From positions 1 to 64,000 of the forward strand of contig NZ_JBEHWS010000015.1 in the NCBI RefSeq assembly GCF_040239565.1: a stretch of 64,000 bases of DNA, written 5' to 3'. The translations under genes and the position numbers were made by a program. Shown one piece after another: positions 17,782 to 27,835 of the stretch; the first letter of the stretch is position 1; each line of letters begins with the position of its first letter. A model generated the notes under the pieces. The model saw only the letters and a program-made list of their open reading frames with translations, was not told where the DNA came from and made no database searches. Source of the stretch: Fulvimarina sp040239565 (GTDB taxonomy: Bacteria; Pseudomonadota; Alphaproteobacteria; Rhizobiales; Rhizobiaceae).

Positions 17782-19260
17782 TCAGTCCGGTTCGTGCCAG
17801 GTGCGTCCGTCGCGCTCAATGAGGGCGATCGAGGCCGAGGGGCCCCAGGTGCCCGAGGTGTAACCCTGCGGCTTCTGGCGCTTTTCCTCCCAGGCTTTCA
17901 GGATCGGATCGATCCAGTCCCAGGCGGCTTCAACTTCGTCGCGGCGCATGAAGAGGGTCTGGTTGCCGCGCACGACGTCCAGAAGGAGACGCTCATAGGC
18001 GTCTGGATTGCGTACCTTGAAGGACTGGGCGAAGGTCATGTCCAGCGGGATCTGTCGCAGGCGCATTCCACCGGGACCGGGGTCCTTGATCATCAGATAC
18101 TGCTTCATGCCCTCGTCGGGCTGTAGGCGCAGGACGAGCTGGTTGTGCGAGACTTCGCCGGTCACGTCCGCGAAGATGTTGTGCGGCGGCTTGCGGAAGG
18201 TGATGACGATTTCCGACATCCGTTCGGCCAGACGTTTGCCGGTTCTCAGATAGAATGGCACGCCGGCCCAGCGCCAGTTGTTGATCTCGGCTTTGATCGC
18301 GACGAAGGTCTCGGTCATGCTTTCGGCTTCGCCGAGGTCTTCCAGATAGCTTTTCACCGCATTGCCGCCGGAGGCGCCGGCCTTGTACTGGCCGCGCACG
18401 GTGAGAGTCTCGACATTGCTTGCGTCGATCGGGTGGAGCGAGCGCAGGATCTTCAGCTTTTCGTCGCGCAACGCGTCGTCCTTGAAGACCGAAGGCGGCT
18501 CGAGCGCGACAAGGCACATCAGCTGGACGATATGGTTCTGCACCATATCGCGCAGGGCGCCCGCCGTGTCGTAATAGCCAGCCCGGCCTTCGAGACCGAC
18601 CTGTTCGGCGACCGTGATCTGAACATGGTCGATATGGCCAGCGTTCCAGATTGGTTCGTAGAGCGCGTTCGCGAAGCGCAACGCCATCAGGTTCTGCACC
18701 GTCTCCTTGCCGAGATAATGGTCGATGCGGAAGACCTGATCCTCACGGAAATATTTCGCGATCTCGGCATTCAGAGCCTTTGCCGAGTCGAGGTCGCGCC
18801 CAACCGGTTTCTCGACGACGACGCGCGTTTTCTCGTCAGCAAGGCCGAACTGCGAGACTTTTGCAGCGAAATCGCCGAAGAGATTGGGCGATACTGCCAT
18901 GTAGAAGGCCCGAATGCGGGACGAGCCTTTTTCGTCGAGCAGGGCCTTCAGTTCCGACCAGCCGTCGTCCGATCGGGCATCCACATGGCAATAGAACAGC
19001 CGGTCGAGGAACCGACCGACCGTCTCTTCCTGCAAATCCTCCGGCTTGACGTGGCTGGTCAGCGCCTCGCGGGCAAAGCTGCGATATTCCTCGCTGCTGA
19101 AGGCAGTCCGCGAAGCACCGATGATACGCGCTTCGTCGGGAATCTGGCCGTCGCGGTCGCGATGGTAGAGCGCCGGTAGAAGCTTGCGGGCGGCGAGGTC
19201 ACCATTACCGCCAAAGACGACGTAATCGAACGGATCGACGGGGATGATCTGACTGGACAT
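17782..19260 (-). CDS. zwf: Glucose-6-phosphate 1-dehydrogenase
   Basis: Zwf oxidises glucose-6-phosphate with NAD(P)+. The active-site peptide RIDHYLGKETVQN and the N-terminal nucleotide motif FGGNGDLAARKLLPAL are present. At 492 residues it has normal length. It leads the zwf-pgl-edd operon; the 190 bases upstream (19261-19449) hold its promoter, but no operator I can name. Confidence 0.95.
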   Translation of the reverse strand: MSSQIIPVDPFDYVVFGGNGDLAARKLLPALYHRDRDGQIPDEARIIGASRTAFSSEEYRSFAREALTSHVKPEDLQEETVGRFLDRLFYCHVDARSDDGWSELKALLDEKGSSRIRAFYMAVSPNLFGDFAAKVSQFGLADEKTRVVVEKPVGRDLDSAKALNAEIAKYFREDQVFRIDHYLGKETVQNLMALRFANALYEPIWNAGHIDHVQITVAEQVGLEGRAGYYDTAGALRDMVQNHIVQLMCLVALEPPSVFKDDALRDEKLKILRSLHPIDASNVETLTVRGQYKAGASGGNAVKSYLEDLGEAESMTETFVAIKAEINNWRWAGVPFYLRTGKRLAERMSEIVITFRKPPHNIFADVTGEVSHNQLVLRLQPDEGMKQYLMIKDPGPGGMRLRQIPLDMTFAQSFKVRNPDAYERLLLDVVRGNQTLFMRRDEVEAAWDWIDPILKAWEEKRQKPQGYTSGTWGPSASIALIERDGRTWHEPD

Positions 19261-19449
19261 GAATGGCTTCTGTGCTGGCGGGTCTGAAATGTCTCAGCCA
19301 GCTTTATGATAAATGGGCGCGGAAAAGAAACCGAGCCGGCGCAAAAAGCTTCGTATCGAGCCCGCAAGCTCGAAACGAAACGCTCGCTGCGGTGCTAATG
19401 CCTACTTCGGCCGCAAATAAGCTGCTCGGGATCCGTCGGTTCGCCAGCC

Positions 19450-22092
19450 TCAACTGGCTTTCGACCGCTTGATCGCGCGGGCAAGGGCAGCGAGAAGATC
19501 GTCCTCCGCAAAGGGCTTTTTCACGGCCTCGACATGCGGGCCGGCCGCTTCCGGAAATTCGATCTGCTCGCCATAACCGGTGACGAAGACAAAGGGGATA
19601 CCCCGCTCAACCAGCGGCTCGACCAGGGGAAAGCTCGTTTCGGTGCCGAGATTGACATCCAGCATTGCGACGTCGACGCTTTCCTCATCGAGGATGCGCC
19701 GTGCCTCGGACACGTTGGCGCCCACGAACACCGCGCTTGCCCCATGGCTCTCGAGCAGCTGTTCGGCGTCCAGCGAGATGATGACGTTGTCCTCGACAAG
19801 GAGAGCATTCATGCCTTCCAGCAAAGGACCATTACCCAACTTCATAGTGTCCGATCCCTGGGAGCGGTTCCTGTTGTTCTCTTTTGTATCCGCGCCCCTC
19901 GAAGTGTTCCCGTCCGTATTCGAGCCGTTGCGTGCATCGTCTTCGAACTCGATATAGAGGTTGGGTATCATGAAGCGAGCCTGAAGGCCCGCAAGCTTGA
20001 ACGTCAGCTCGGCTTCCCCGCCGAGATCATGTGGGATCGAGCGCTCGATAATGGTCGAACCAAAGCCGCGACGGCTTGGTCTCTGGACGGCCGGACCGCC
20101 TTCTTCTCGCCATTTCACGACGCAGCTGTCGTACGAATCGATGTGCCAGTCCACGAAAACCTTGCCGCGCGAATCCGAAAGACCGCCGTACTTCGCCGAA
20201 TTGGTCACCATCTCGTGGAAGACGAGGGCGAGTATCGAGAATGCTTTCGGCGAGACGAGAATGTCCGGCCCGGTGAGCATCACCCTGTCCGCCTTGCCGC
20301 CGATATAGGCGTCTACCTCGGTCTGGATGATCTCCGACAGCTTCTGCGGTGCGTATTTCTCGTCGGTGATCTGATTATGGGCGCGCGCCAGCGCCTGGAT
20401 GCGTCCGCTGACGATATCGGAGAAGTCGTCGATGTTCGTCGCCGTCACCTTGCTCTGGGTGACCAGCGCACGGATCAGCGCGAGAATGTTGCGGACCCGG
20501 TGATTGAGTTCGGCGATAAGCAGTTCCTGCGCCTGCTGGGCCTGTGCCTGCTGACGTGAGGTTTCCTCGGTGAACTTGACCAGAACCTCGAGGATCGAGA
20601 TCCGCAAAGCTTCCGATGCCTTTTTTTCGGCGTCGGTCCAGGACCGCGACTTGCCACGGACCGTTTCCTGCCAGGCTTCGAAGCTCTTGCGCGGAGTCAG
20701 GCGCGGGCCGTTCGGCCCGTAACCCATCTCCTTTTCTTTCGGATTTCCGGCCCAGTTGACGGTCTGGACGAGTTCCTGGCGGAAGAACATGATGTAATCA
20801 CGCGGCGATCGGGAGATCGGGATGGCGAGAAGACCGGCTGCCTCATGCTCGAATTCCTTCGCCGGCGGATAGACGGCGCCGAGTTCGTCGCTCGAATAGA
20901 TGCGGCTCGCGGCAGCCCGGTTCAAAAAGCGGGCGAGCGCCGGCATCGCACTGTCCGGCGGTGTCTTTCCGTAGCTTTTCACGGCGCCGTCCGCCCATAC
21001 GGCGAAGCCGTCGGAAGGGATGATGTCGCGCAGATCTCCTGCGAAATCCGACAAGTCGGCGACCGAGGGCGTCAGGCTCATCAGCTTGCCGACGAACCGG
21101 TCGTGCAGTTCGCGCGCCTTTTCTTCCGCCTCCCGCCGTTCGCGGGCAAGCTTGCCCTCGATCATCAGCGAGATCATCAGGCCGAACAGTTCGGTCGCGT
21201 TGCGCATCTCCATCGAGAGACGGCGCGGCTTGTAGTGATGCAGCGCGAAGAGACCCCAAAGACGACCGTCGATGACGATCGAGATCGAGTAGGAGGCATC
21301 GACGCTCATGTTCTTCAGATATTCGATGTGGATCGGCGAAACCGATCTGAGGGTCGAGATGGACAAATCGAGGGGCTCGCCCGAGGGATCGAGCTGCGGT
21401 TCGATCGGTACCGGCTCGGCCCGGACATCGGCGATCGTGCGGACGCGGTTGCGCACGTAGAGCGCGCGTGCCTGAACTGGGATGTCCGTCGCGGGATAGT
21501 TGAGGCCCCGGAAGGATTCGAGTCCGGCACGGAGCGCTTCGGCGACCACCGTGCCCGCGCCGTCCGTGTTGAAGCGGTAAAGCATGACCCGGTCGAAGCC
21601 GGTCACGCTTCTGAGCTGGCGAACGCTTTCCTCGAAAAGATCCTGCGTTGCGTGGGTTCGCTGCAGGCGGCCCGACATGGAGCGTACGAGTGCGCCCGGA
21701 CTGACGGCCTGGCTGGTGTCGGAGGGTTCGGCTTCGATGATGATCGACGTGCTCGATACATGCAGCGAGACGTCGAACTTGCGGCCGTCTGAGAGGAAAT
21801 CGATGCCGAACATGCGCTCGGATCCGTCTTCCGAGGAGAGCATCTGAAGCCGCGATCTCAGAAGATGAATGACGCTGTCGCCGAGAAGCGTATTGAGATT
21901 GGCGCCGAGACAATCGTCGACGCTCTTGCCTGTGAAGGCTTCGACATTGGCGGAGACGCGCTGGATCAGCCAGTCGAAGGACACGGCCAGAAGAAATCCG
22001 AAATCCTGGATGCCACCGAGAAGGTGAATGGGTTCCCGGTCGCAATTCGTCAGATCGACGGAAAACTTCGTCGGGTCCTCTTCGACGCTCAT
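19450..22092 (-). CDS. bphP: Bacteriophytochrome HWE-family histidine kinase with C-terminal receiver
   Basis: This is a red/far-red photoreceptor kinase of 880 residues. The biliverdin-attaching Cys17 lies in LTNCDREPIHLLGGIQDFGF (PAS domain). The GAF domain has the DIP motif (NYPATDIPVQARALYV) and LFALHHYKPRR; the PHY tongue has PRKSF. The kinase is HWE-type: phospho-acceptor His in LNHRVRNIL, HEMVTNSAKYG, and the Trp-x-Glu in VVKWREEGG. A receiver domain ends the protein (about 750-880, phospho-Asp in AMLDVNLG). I chose ATG 22092 because AGGAA lies nine bases upstream; an ATG at 22116 has poor spacing. The heme oxygenase gene lies just upstream. A separate output regulator is not visible. 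Confidence 0.92.
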   Translation of the reverse strand: MSVEEDPTKFSVDLTNCDREPIHLLGGIQDFGFLLAVSFDWLIQRVSANVEAFTGKSVDDCLGANLNTLLGDSVIHLLRSRLQMLSSEDGSERMFGIDFLSDGRKFDVSLHVSSTSIIIEAEPSDTSQAVSPGALVRSMSGRLQRTHATQDLFEESVRQLRSVTGFDRVMLYRFNTDGAGTVVAEALRAGLESFRGLNYPATDIPVQARALYVRNRVRTIADVRAEPVPIEPQLDPSGEPLDLSISTLRSVSPIHIEYLKNMSVDASYSISIVIDGRLWGLFALHHYKPRRLSMEMRNATELFGLMISLMIEGKLARERREAEEKARELHDRFVGKLMSLTPSVADLSDFAGDLRDIIPSDGFAVWADGAVKSYGKTPPDSAMPALARFLNRAAASRIYSSDELGAVYPPAKEFEHEAAGLLAIPISRSPRDYIMFFRQELVQTVNWAGNPKEKEMGYGPNGPRLTPRKSFEAWQETVRGKSRSWTDAEKKASEALRISILEVLVKFTEETSRQQAQAQQAQELLIAELNHRVRNILALIRALVTQSKVTATNIDDFSDIVSGRIQALARAHNQITDEKYAPQKLSEIIQTEVDAYIGGKADRVMLTGPDILVSPKAFSILALVFHEMVTNSAKYGGLSDSRGKVFVDWHIDSYDSCVVKWREEGGPAVQRPSRRGFGSTIIERSIPHDLGGEAELTFKLAGLQARFMIPNLYIEFEDDARNGSNTDGNTSRGADTKENNRNRSQGSDTMKLGNGPLLEGMNALLVEDNVIISLDAEQLLESHGASAVFVGANVSEARRILDEESVDVAMLDVNLGTETSFPLVEPLVERGIPFVFVTGYGEQIEFPEAAGPHVEAVKKPFAEDDLLAALARAIKRSKAS

Positions 22093-22119
22093 CGATCGTC
22101 TTTCCTGCTCGTGCATGCC

Positions 22120-22857
22120 TTACCGGGCTCTCGCCTGTTCCGCCGTTTCCCTGAAGAGCGCGAAGACACTCTTTGCGACCTGAACTGCGCTTTCGAGGTC
22201 ATCGCCATCTTTCATCAGAGTGTCGAGAATGCCCATACGCTGGGAGAAATTTCCCGAAGCCCGAGCGGTTTCGAAAAACGCGATGGGGCGGGGCTCAAGC
22301 CGGTCGATCCATGTCGAAGCGATAACTTTTCGATGCAACATGCGCGCACCTAGCCGCGACCCTTCGAGCACGTAGAGGGCGCCCGCTAGTGCTGTTAGCT
22401 CGCTCAAATCCGAAAAGAAAGAGCGGGAAGCCGAAAGTGGTTTTTCTTCAAGAGCTTCCAGATCGCGATCAAGCGCATGGCGCATCGCCTGATATGGCAA
22501 GGTCACATCGCGGCGTTGAAGCGCGGACTCGATCCACGGTTCAACCACGTGATGGGCCCGGTGGTTCATCAGAATATAGGCGGCGTAGGATTCACGATCG
22601 ATCCATACATCGCCCACGAGCGCATCGAGGTCTCTATGGTCGCGTTCGGTTTGATCACGAAGCACCGACCGGAGATCTGTTCTCTTCGATTGCGCAGGTG
22701 TTGTAGGCTTGTCAGCGCTGGTGATGGGGGAAGACCTGCATTCGGCCAGAGCCGCGTCGAATATCTCCGACCCAACGTCAAATGCGACGTCACGGTCGTT
22801 GTCCGACGTGATGTTCCGGTCAAATTTCAAGGAAATAGTTCCCGCCTCGATTATCAA
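22120..22857 (-). CDS. bphO: Heme oxygenase-like protein, biliverdin supply for BphP
   Basis: The C-terminal 185 residues match bacterial BphO heme oxygenases, which open heme to biliverdin. The proximal His lies in TERDHRDLDALVG, and YVLEGSRLGARMLHRKV is the conserved distal helix with the Gly-rich turn. The first 60 residues are not family-like; no ATG exists upstream of the core, and the start used is a TTG at 22857, which is uncertain. The stop is about 28 bases ahead of bphP, so the two form one operon in which BphO makes the chromophore. Confidence 0.82.
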   Translation of the reverse strand: MIIEAGTISLKFDRNITSDNDRDVAFDVGSEIFDAALAECRSSPITSADKPTTPAQSKRTDLRSVLRDQTERDHRDLDALVGDVWIDRESYAAYILMNHRAHHVVEPWIESALQRRDVTLPYQAMRHALDRDLEALEEKPLSASRSFFSDLSELTALAGALYVLEGSRLGARMLHRKVIASTWIDRLEPRPIAFFETARASGNFSQRMGILDTLMKDGDDLESAVQVAKSVFALFRETAEQARAR

Positions 22858-22987
22858 TCATGCACATCTGGAGAGCGTGCGTGGAAATGACAGAGATCGA
22901 AACACTTCGCTGTCAAGATAATGCTTAGGCGTCAACTATTTGGAGCGGCTCTGGTTGCATTTGCCGCAGGTGCCCGTAGGGCGAGAG

Positions 22988-24271
22988 CTAGAAGCGATCC
23001 CGGAAGGCGTACCAGGTCATCGCGAGCGTTGTCAGCGGACCGCGCAGTTTCGTGCCTCCTGGGAACGGTGGGATGTCCAGCTCTTCCAGAAGCTTCAGCC
23101 GATCGCGATTGCCGGCGAGCCGCTCGGCATAAAGGCGGCCGGCGAAATTGGCGAGCATCACGCCATGGCCTGAAAAGCCGCCGATCGCCGTCAGGCCGTT
23201 CGAACTCGCCTCGACGAACGGCATACGCTTCATTGTGATTGCCACATGACCGCCCCAGGCGTGGGTGAGGCGGACGCCTTTCAGCTGCGGATAGACCTCG
23301 ACGATCTGTTTCTCGATATGCCGGGCGATATTGCCGGTCGCCGACGTATAGGCCTCGCGGCCTCCGAAAAGCAGGCGGTTGTCGCGGGACTTGCGGAAAT
23401 AGCGCACCACGAAACGCGAGTCGTGACAGGCTTCGCCGCCTGGCAGGATCGTTGTGTCGTCGAGCGGCTCGGTCGCGCCGATGAAGGAGCCGATCGGCAT
23501 GACATGGGCATCGAGCGCCGGCGATAGATCATGCCCATAGGCATTGGTCGCGAGAAGCACATTCGGCGCGCTGACCTCGCCCTGTGCGGTCGTCGCGATG
23601 TGGCGATCGCCGCGATGGGTAAGCGTCTCGACCGGGCTCGCCTCGAAGAGCTTCGCACCCGCTCGGGCAGCAGCAGCCGCCGTGCCGACGACGAGCTTCA
23701 GCGGATTGAGGTGCGCCGTGCCGGTGTCGCGCATGCCCCCGAAGAAGCGGTTCGTGCCGAGCCGCTCTGCGGTCTCGTCGCGATCCATGAAGCTCGCATG
23801 GAGATAATCGTAGCGTTCGGTCAGCGCCTCCACCTGAGCGCGGAAATCATCGACGTAGCGCGCCTTGTGGGCGACCGCGAGCTGCCCCTTGCGCAGATCG
23901 ACGTCGAGGTCGTTGACCTCCAGAAACTCGAAAAGGCTCGCCTTGGCCTCCTCCGCCAGCCTGAAGAGCGCTCGGGATTTCTCGAAGCCGATGTCGGGTT
24001 CCAGCTCGTCCGGCCAGAGCCGCTGGCCGGTGCCGATCTGGCCGCCATTGCGCCCGGACGCCCCGTCGCCGAAGCGGTGCGCTTCGAGAAGCGCCACCGC
24101 TGCGCCGGTCTTGGCAAGATTGAGCGCGGCCGAGAGCCCCGTAAAGCCGCCGCCGATGACGAGAACGTCGACAGAAAGGCTTTCTTCGAGGGCCGGATAG
24201 GTTCGGCGCTCGACCGTATCCTCGTAATAGGATCGGCCCGGCGCGATGGGGGAGGTGGCGGCGTAATCCAA
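22988..24271 (-). CDS. puuB: FAD-dependent gamma-glutamylputrescine oxidase
   Basis: This 427-residue DadA/OrdL-type flavoprotein has the dinucleotide motif DVLVIGGGFTGLSAALNLAK, the GRNGGQIGTG loop, and LTHAWGGHVAITMKRMP near the C-terminus, all typical of PuuB. It would oxidise gamma-glutamylputrescine to the aldehyde. It starts with TTG four bases after the glutamine synthetase-like gene, indicating translational coupling. It lies downstream of that gene in the same operon, which favours a polyamine rather than another amine as substrate. Confidence 0.82.
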   Translation of the reverse strand: MDYAATSPIAPGRSYYEDTVERRTYPALEESLSVDVLVIGGGFTGLSAALNLAKTGAAVALLEAHRFGDGASGRNGGQIGTGQRLWPDELEPDIGFEKSRALFRLAEEAKASLFEFLEVNDLDVDLRKGQLAVAHKARYVDDFRAQVEALTERYDYLHASFMDRDETAERLGTNRFFGGMRDTGTAHLNPLKLVVGTAAAAARAGAKLFEASPVETLTHRGDRHIATTAQGEVSAPNVLLATNAYGHDLSPALDAHVMPIGSFIGATEPLDDTTILPGGEACHDSRFVVRYFRKSRDNRLLFGGREAYTSATGNIARHIEKQIVEVYPQLKGVRLTHAWGGHVAITMKRMPFVEASSNGLTAIGGFSGHGVMLANFAGRLYAERLAGNRDRLKLLEELDIPPFPGGTKLRGPLTTLAMTWYAFRDRF

Positions 24272-24275
24272 GCGG

Positions 24276-25823
24276 TCAGACCTGTAAGAGAAGGAACTCG
24301 CGCTCCCACGGGCTGATCACCTGCATGAACGTCTCGTGCTCGCCGCGCTTGATGCCCGCATAGGTGACGACGAAATCCTTGCCGAGCACCTCGTGCAGCG
24401 CCTTCTCGCTTTCGAAGATCGCAACCGCTTCCAGAAGCCCGCGCGGCAGGGAAATCTCGCCGTCCTCGTTCGCCGTCCGCTCGGTCGGCTCCGATGGCGC
24501 GATCGCCTCCACCATGCCGAGATAGCCGCAGGCCAGCGATGCCGCGATCGAGAGATAGGGATTGGTGTCGGAGGAGGGTAGGCGATTCTCCACGCGCCGC
24601 CCCTCGGGGTCTGAGGTCGGGACGCGGAAGGCAGTGGTGCGGTTATCGAAACCCCATTCGCAATTGGTCGGCGCGGCCATGCCGTAGGTGAGCCGGCGAT
24701 AGGAGTTCACGTACGGGGCCATCATAATCAGCGCGGCCGGCACGTATTTCTGCATCCCGCCAATGAAGTGATGGAAGAGATCGGACGGCCCGCCATCGGG
24801 ATTGGAGAAGATGTTTTTCCCCGTGGCGGCATCCGTGATCGACTGGTGGATGTGCATCGCCGAGCCCGGCTGGCCCTGTATGGGTTTCGCCATGAAGGTT
24901 GCATAGATGTCATGCGCCATCGCGGCTTCGCGAATGGTCCGCTTGAAGAGGAACACCTGATCGGCGAGCTCCACCGGATCGCCGTGCCGCAGGTTGATCT
25001 CGAGCTGCGCCGCGCCCTCCTCGTGGATCAGGGTGTCGATCTCCAGCCCCTGCGCGTCCGAATAGTCGTAGATGTCGTCGATCAGCTCGTCGAACTCGTT
25101 GACGCCGCCGATGGAATAGGACTGGCCAGACTGGATCTGTCGGCCCGAGCGTCCGATTGGCGGCGTCAATGGATAGTCCGGATCGGCGTTCTTGGAGACG
25201 AGATAGAATTCGATCTCCGGCGCGATCACCGGCTTCCAGCCGCGCGCCTCGTAGAGCCCCATCACATGCTTCAGGACGTTACGCGGCGTATAGCCCACCC
25301 GGCCGCCAGTCTGGTCGACGAGATCGCAGATGACCTGGGCAGTCGGATCGGTCTCCCATGGCACCGCACAGAGCGTCGAGAGATCCGGCACGAGCTTCAG
25401 GTCGCCGTCGTTCGGCGAATAGCGGAATTCACCGGTTTCTTCCGGGTACTCGCCCGAGACCGTGTGCATGAAAAGCGCCGAGGGGAGGGCGAGCGAGGTA
25501 TTGCCGACGAACTTCTTGGCCGGCATCATCTTGCCGCGCGCGACGCCCGCGAGGTCCGGCGTGATGCATTCCACATCGTCGATGCCGCGCGCCATCAGCC
25601 AGTCGCGTGCGTCTTCCATCGAGGCGACGCCGCGCTTCGATTCCCAGAACGCGTGAGAGGGAGCGGCGGGCGTTGCCGGTACGTCCCTCCGCGGTTGAAG
25701 CTGAGGCGCCTTGGGTCCGATCCGCGCCGGAGCGGATGATGCGCCATCCGGCATGGGTTTGCGGGGCGGTTTGGAAACTTCGGGATTGCGCGGGCGCGAT
25801 GAAGTCTTGTCTCGCTTGGCCAT
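24276..25823 (-). CDS. puuA: Glutamine synthetase-like gamma-glutamylputrescine synthetase
   Basis: The GS catalytic domain is recognised from APEIEFYLV, GAAQLEINLRHGDP, GSAMHIHQSI, NSYRRLTYGMAAPTN and NRLPSSDTNPYLSIAASLA. Absence of the classical adenylylation region and the PuuB-type neighbour point to gamma-glutamylation of putrescine. About 65 residues before the GS fold are basic and Pro-rich, without homology I know. I chose ATG 25823 (515 residues); an ATG at 25856 is also in frame. A TTG-started oxidase gene follows within five bases. Confidence 0.85.
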   Translation of the reverse strand: MAKRDKTSSRPRNPEVSKPPRKPMPDGASSAPARIGPKAPQLQPRRDVPATPAAPSHAFWESKRGVASMEDARDWLMARGIDDVECITPDLAGVARGKMMPAKKFVGNTSLALPSALFMHTVSGEYPEETGEFRYSPNDGDLKLVPDLSTLCAVPWETDPTAQVICDLVDQTGGRVGYTPRNVLKHVMGLYEARGWKPVIAPEIEFYLVSKNADPDYPLTPPIGRSGRQIQSGQSYSIGGVNEFDELIDDIYDYSDAQGLEIDTLIHEEGAAQLEINLRHGDPVELADQVFLFKRTIREAAMAHDIYATFMAKPIQGQPGSAMHIHQSITDAATGKNIFSNPDGGPSDLFHHFIGGMQKYVPAALIMMAPYVNSYRRLTYGMAAPTNCEWGFDNRTTAFRVPTSDPEGRRVENRLPSSDTNPYLSIAASLACGYLGMVEAIAPSEPTERTANEDGEISLPRGLLEAVAIFESEKALHEVLGKDFVVTYAGIKRGEHETFMQVISPWEREFLLLQV

Positions 25824-25893
25824 GATGTCCGATTGTTTTTCGTCCAATCGCTTCATAGCCCTTCGAGCTTGCCCGTAAAAGGCTTCCCAACAA

Positions 25894-26310
25894 TCAGGAC
25901 AATGCCTTCAGCCTCCCGACCGCCTCTTCCGGTAGCGGTGTCGAGCGTCTTGTGCTCGTATTCGTGAGGACGACGACCGAAAATGCCTTCGCGCAGGGCT
26001 TGCCATTCTGGAACAGAGCCTGCTCGACCTTGATCGAGCTCTTGCCGACCGACTGGACCCGCGTCCCGGTCTCCACCGTGCCGGGCCAGAGCATTTCGTC
26101 GAGGAAGTCGATCGCGATATGGGCGACGACGAAGGCGCAGCCCTCCGGCGCAAGCGGGTCCTCGGGATCGTAGATCACCTCGCAGCGCCCCTGTTCGAAA
26201 AACTCCATGAAAGCGACGTTGTTGACGTGGCCCTGACGGTCCATGTCGGCAAAGCGCAGCTTGTCCGTCGTCACATGGGGAAAGTCTTCAAGGCGGGGCA
26301 GGTCGTCCAT
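25894..26310 (-). CDS. 4-hydroxybenzoyl-CoA-type thioesterase
   Basis: This is a single hotdog-fold protein of 138 residues. RFADMDRQGHVNNVAFMEFFEQGR carries the catalytic Asp in the DxxGHVNN motif. Such proteins hydrolyse short- to medium-chain acyl-CoAs; the substrate is unknown. It lies 70 bases ahead of puuA on the same strand and could be co-transcribed. Confidence 0.85.
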   Translation of the reverse strand: MDDLPRLEDFPHVTTDKLRFADMDRQGHVNNVAFMEFFEQGRCEVIYDPEDPLAPEGCAFVVAHIAIDFLDEMLWPGTVETGTRVQSVGKSSIKVEQALFQNGKPCAKAFSVVVLTNTSTRRSTPLPEEAVGRLKALS

Positions 26311-26346
26311 TGCGGATCGTCTCTTTAGCTGTCGATGGTGGTGCGC

Positions 26347-27705
26347 CTAGGATGAGCTTGTGGCGCGGCTGGCGAGAAGGTCGAAGCGGACGGTTACATC
26401 CTTTGACAGCTCGGTTCCAGACGGATCGTTCTTCACCCCGATGCCGTAAGCCGTGCGATCGATGGTGGCCGATCCGGTGACGCGCGCTGTGCCATCCTCC
26501 TGCGGTTCGAAAGTGAAGGGTACCGTTACGGGCTCTGTCTTTCCCTTGAGCGTCAGTTCGCCGATCGCCGTGTAAGCGTTTTGACCATCACCCGAAGTCT
26601 CGAAATCGGTCAGAACGAGGTTTGCTTCCGGGTATTCTTCTGACGCGAAGCCATCGGACTTCTGGAGCTGCGGCGAGACGAACGAATTGTCGACGCTGAT
26701 CGAAGCGGTCCGGATAGTGATTTCCGCCCGTGCAACGCCGAGAGCGTCCGGCGAGAACGTGATGTCGGCAGACCAGTCCTCGATCTCGCCGGCAAACGGC
26801 GAACCCGAGAACTCCGCCTCGAAGCCGAGCGTGCTCTGTGCCTGATCAATCGTCCATTCGCCGGCACTGTCCGAACCTTCTGCGCCCGAAGAGGCCGATG
26901 CGGTGTCTGCGGTCTGATCGACCTCTGCCGTTGCCGTGGTCTCTGTTGTGGAGATGTCCCCCGACCCTGCGGCCTCGTTCGTGGCCGTCTGGCTGGTCTG
27001 AACCATCTCGCCCCGACCGATGAGAAGTCCGACAGCGAGAACGGCAACAAATCCGGCGAGGGCGAAGAGACCCGAGCCCGACCGGCTCTTCTGCGGCGTC
27101 AGCCCGTGGCCGAGCCCGATCCGGGAAAAGGACGGAAGCTGATCGACGATCGTATGTTTCAGCGCCCCACCGATATGCAGGACGAGCAGACCGAGAAACG
27201 ATAGAGCCAGCCATTTGTGACTGAATTCGGCGATTCCGGAGAGGCTTTCGCGTGTCGCTTCCGTCACTGCCTCGCGGATCGGCAGGCTGGGCCAGGGCAG
27301 GGCTTCAAGCATGAAGAGATAGGTCGGGACCTGTGCATCGGAGACCGAAACGACCAGCCAGCCGAGAAGCGGAACGATCAGCATCAAAGCGTAGAAGGCG
27401 TAGTGGACGGCATCCGCGGCGGCGCGCTCTGTCCAAGGCATGGTGGGTGCGTGAGCCGGCGGCGGATTGGTCGCGCGCCAGATGATCCGCGCAACCGTGA
27501 GCGCAAGCACGAGAAGGCCGATCGTCTTGTGGAACTGAAAAACGGGGAACTGGATGGCTCTCGGCAGGATCTCCGAAGTCATCACCAGGCCGCCAGCGAT
27601 ATTGAAGAGGATCAGGATCGCAATCATCCAGTGGAGGAAGACCGCACCCCGGCTATAGCGGGTATAAGCGGCGCGCCATGCGCCCCGTTCGCTCGTCGCG
27701 CTCAT
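26347..27705 (-). CDS. Cytochrome b561-YceI fusion protein
   Basis: Residues 1-215 form a four-helix di-heme cytochrome b561, with candidate heme His in FLHWMIA, FHKTIGLL, AVHYAFYAL and SHKWLALS or LHIGG. A fifth membrane segment at about 220-238 and an acidic Thr/Ser-rich linker (240-285) lead to a YceI domain (285-452) starting GEWTIDQAQSTLGFEAEF and ending with TIDRTAYGI. YceI domains are lipocalin-like barrels that bind isoprenoids such as polyprenols or quinones in the periplasm. The fusion would bring a quinone-type ligand next to a membrane electron carrier. A separate YceI gene lies 130 bases upstream on the same strand. Confidence 0.88.
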   Translation of the reverse strand: MSATSERGAWRAAYTRYSRGAVFLHWMIAILILFNIAGGLVMTSEILPRAIQFPVFQFHKTIGLLVLALTVARIIWRATNPPPAHAPTMPWTERAAADAVHYAFYALMLIVPLLGWLVVSVSDAQVPTYLFMLEALPWPSLPIREAVTEATRESLSGIAEFSHKWLALSFLGLLVLHIGGALKHTIVDQLPSFSRIGLGHGLTPQKSRSGSGLFALAGFVAVLAVGLLIGRGEMVQTSQTATNEAAGSGDISTTETTATAEVDQTADTASASSGAEGSDSAGEWTIDQAQSTLGFEAEFSGSPFAGEIEDWSADITFSPDALGVARAEITIRTASISVDNSFVSPQLQKSDGFASEEYPEANLVLTDFETSGDGQNAYTAIGELTLKGKTEPVTVPFTFEPQEDGTARVTGSATIDRTAYGIGVKNDPSGTELSKDVTVRFDLLASRATSSS

Positions 27706-27835
27706 CGCCTACGCTCTCTGTTTCATACGCCGCAGCCTTAAACGGCGGGCAAACCGCAAGGTCAACCCGCCGTAATTCAGTGTGCGAAAGCCGTCGCGCT
27801 CGAAAAAGCGGGCGCGACGGGCATGCAAATCGAAA

